A stretch of 64,000 bases of DNA from JACMRI01 sp043778625 (GTDB taxonomy: Bacteria > Bacteroidota > Bacteroidia > UBA4408), in assembly GCA_043778625.1 (NCBI GenBank), contig JAYWFU010000128.1, positions 67,944 through 131,943 on the forward strand, written 5' to 3'. Both the position numbers and the translations under genes were made by a program. The notes under the pieces are model-generated. The model made no database searches. It saw only the letters and a program-made list of their open reading frames with translations, and had not been told where the DNA came from. Shown piece after piece: positions 63,405 to 64,000 of the stretch (positions are counted from its first letter, which is position 1; each line of letters opens with the position of its first letter).

Positions 63405-63622
63405 TTAACCTTTGTTTCGTTTAAAACCTAGCGCAGCGTTATCAGTATAGTGCACAGTTAAACTCACAGTAGCACCAATTGGCAAGCGGACTACTTTACT
63501 TTAAGCAACTCAGCTATCCTTATATCTTTTTCTTTAAGTAAGCGTTCGCACAAGCCTTTTACCACCTCAATATCAGTAGTATGTTGCACAATAGGCGTGT
63601 AATACAGCACAATAAGTATTTT
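63405..63622 (-). pseudogene. Decayed gene fragment
   Basis: Minus strand, no start. One frame reads ILIVLYYTPIVQHTTDIEVV then KGLCERLLKEKDIRIAELLK up to a stop; an adjacent frame continues VVRLPIGATVSLTVHYTDNA, then ALGFKRNKG and a stop at 63405-63407. The two halves join by a frameshift near AAAGTA. The amino acid pattern is protein-like, but I do not recognise a family. Confidence 0.4.
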
Positions 63623-63649
63623 TTAATATTTATTAGCCAAAAATTGGCA

Positions 63650-63925
63650 TACTACTAAAACAGATATTCGTATCGCTTTATGCCACTTCTTTGTGGAGAA
63701 TTCTGGTAAGCAAGCACCCGCTATAATTATAACCAGTCTGCCAGAAGACTGGATTTTGACAAAATGTTTGGCTATCTCACAACTTCCTCAAAGGTTCACT
63801 TGCGTTCGTCTCTTTTATTCGCACCTGACTAATCTACTTAGCCTTTTCCCCTTACCGTTCAACACCACGTTATTACTAACTAAGCACCGAGGGGCGGTTT
63901 AGTACACGCGCTTGCACACCTATAC
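63650..63925 (-). ncRNA. Possible group II intron fragment or other structured RNA
   Basis: The minus strand carries phrases reminiscent of group II intron domain I, such as AGACGAACGCAAGTGAACC and GTGGCATAAAGCGATACGA, and a stem in CCAGTCT/AGACTGG. No reverse transcriptase gene or domain V was found in the 770-base region, so if correct it is only a fragment. The GC-richer, non-coding look differs from the usual AT-rich gaps. A covariance-model search is needed to accept it. Confidence 0.3.
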
Positions 63926-64000
63926 TGATAGACCTACTATCATCTTTTATACAACATTGAATAACTACTATAAATAGTCGCTATTCATTCACAGCACAAC

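Noticed and set aside
63693..63902. 69-aa plus-strand ORF at the window end
   Set aside because: Low-complexity translation antisense to the structured stretch, no family features, no neighbour logic; more likely a chance frame.

Overview
The window is a chromosomal segment of a low-GC member of the Bacteroidota, probably a Chitinophagia/Sphingobacteriia-like environmental lineage; the exact taxon cannot be fixed from the sequence alone. Evidence: secreted proteins end in type IX secretion (T9SS) sorting domains, several upstream regions carry the Bacteroidota promoter pattern TTTG-N19..21-TAnnTTTG, Shine-Dalgarno sites are scarce, and the lipoproteins, OmpA/TPR proteins, outer-membrane barrels and a DUF3127 protein are typical of the phylum. 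I found no rRNA, tRNA or CRISPR array.

Layout. 0-12 kb: an FAD oxidoreductase cut by the window edge, a SCO-like protein, clpX and clpP (minus) divergent from the trigger factor gene tig, an RNA methyltransferase with an aminotransferase, an outer-membrane barrel followed by ubiX, a polyprenyl synthase with a sugar-nucleotide epimerase, two lipoproteins and an OmpA/TPR lipoprotein. 12.4-26.2 kb: a surface and secretion locus. A five-gene minus-strand block (tail-fibre-like protein, outer-membrane barrel, two tandem Cys-rich lipoprotein paralogues, T9SS zinc metalloprotease) is separated by a damaged IS1595-family element from a plus-strand block (1033-aa T9SS protein, 685-aa tail-fibre-like protein with internal repeats, exosortase). 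The 5' end of the minus-strand tail-fibre-like gene is out of frame at two places, one of them a pentanucleotide tandem repeat, which raises the possibility of phase variation. 26-39.5 kb: a beta-lactamase-like hydrolase, DUF3127 protein, nucleoside phosphorylase, SirB1-like and hexapeptide proteins, then glycosyltransferase-mutY-tatD, and minus-strand ppx, O-methyltransferase, M16 peptidase and DNA polymerase III delta'. Two copies of a palindromic intergenic repeat lie at 27.5 and 31.3 kb.

39.5-48 kb: a single-chain restriction-modification enzyme directly upstream of holB, a small channel-like membrane protein overlapping proline dehydrogenase, aroB-aroA, an IS200-type transposase relic, and paaB-paaC without paaA, paaD or paaE. 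48-54 kb: FkbM methyltransferase, a large GH5-like T9SS glycosidase with a C-terminal propeller-like repeat region, and a second T9SS beta-propeller protein. 54-62.3 kb: SDR, VOC protein, cyanophycinase, a nucleotidyltransferase of foreign style, pth, SPOR protein, sterol-desaturase-like hydroxylase, nhaA, asparaginase and a metallo-beta-lactamase fold hydrolase. The end holds rmlA (minus) and about 770 bases without an intact gene, which contain a frameshifted gene relic and a structured stretch that may be a group II intron fragment.

The most unusual parts are the 12-26 kb surface locus with its repeat-interrupted reading frame and neighbouring exosortase, the palindromic repeat family, and the decayed mobile-element remains in the intergenic regions.
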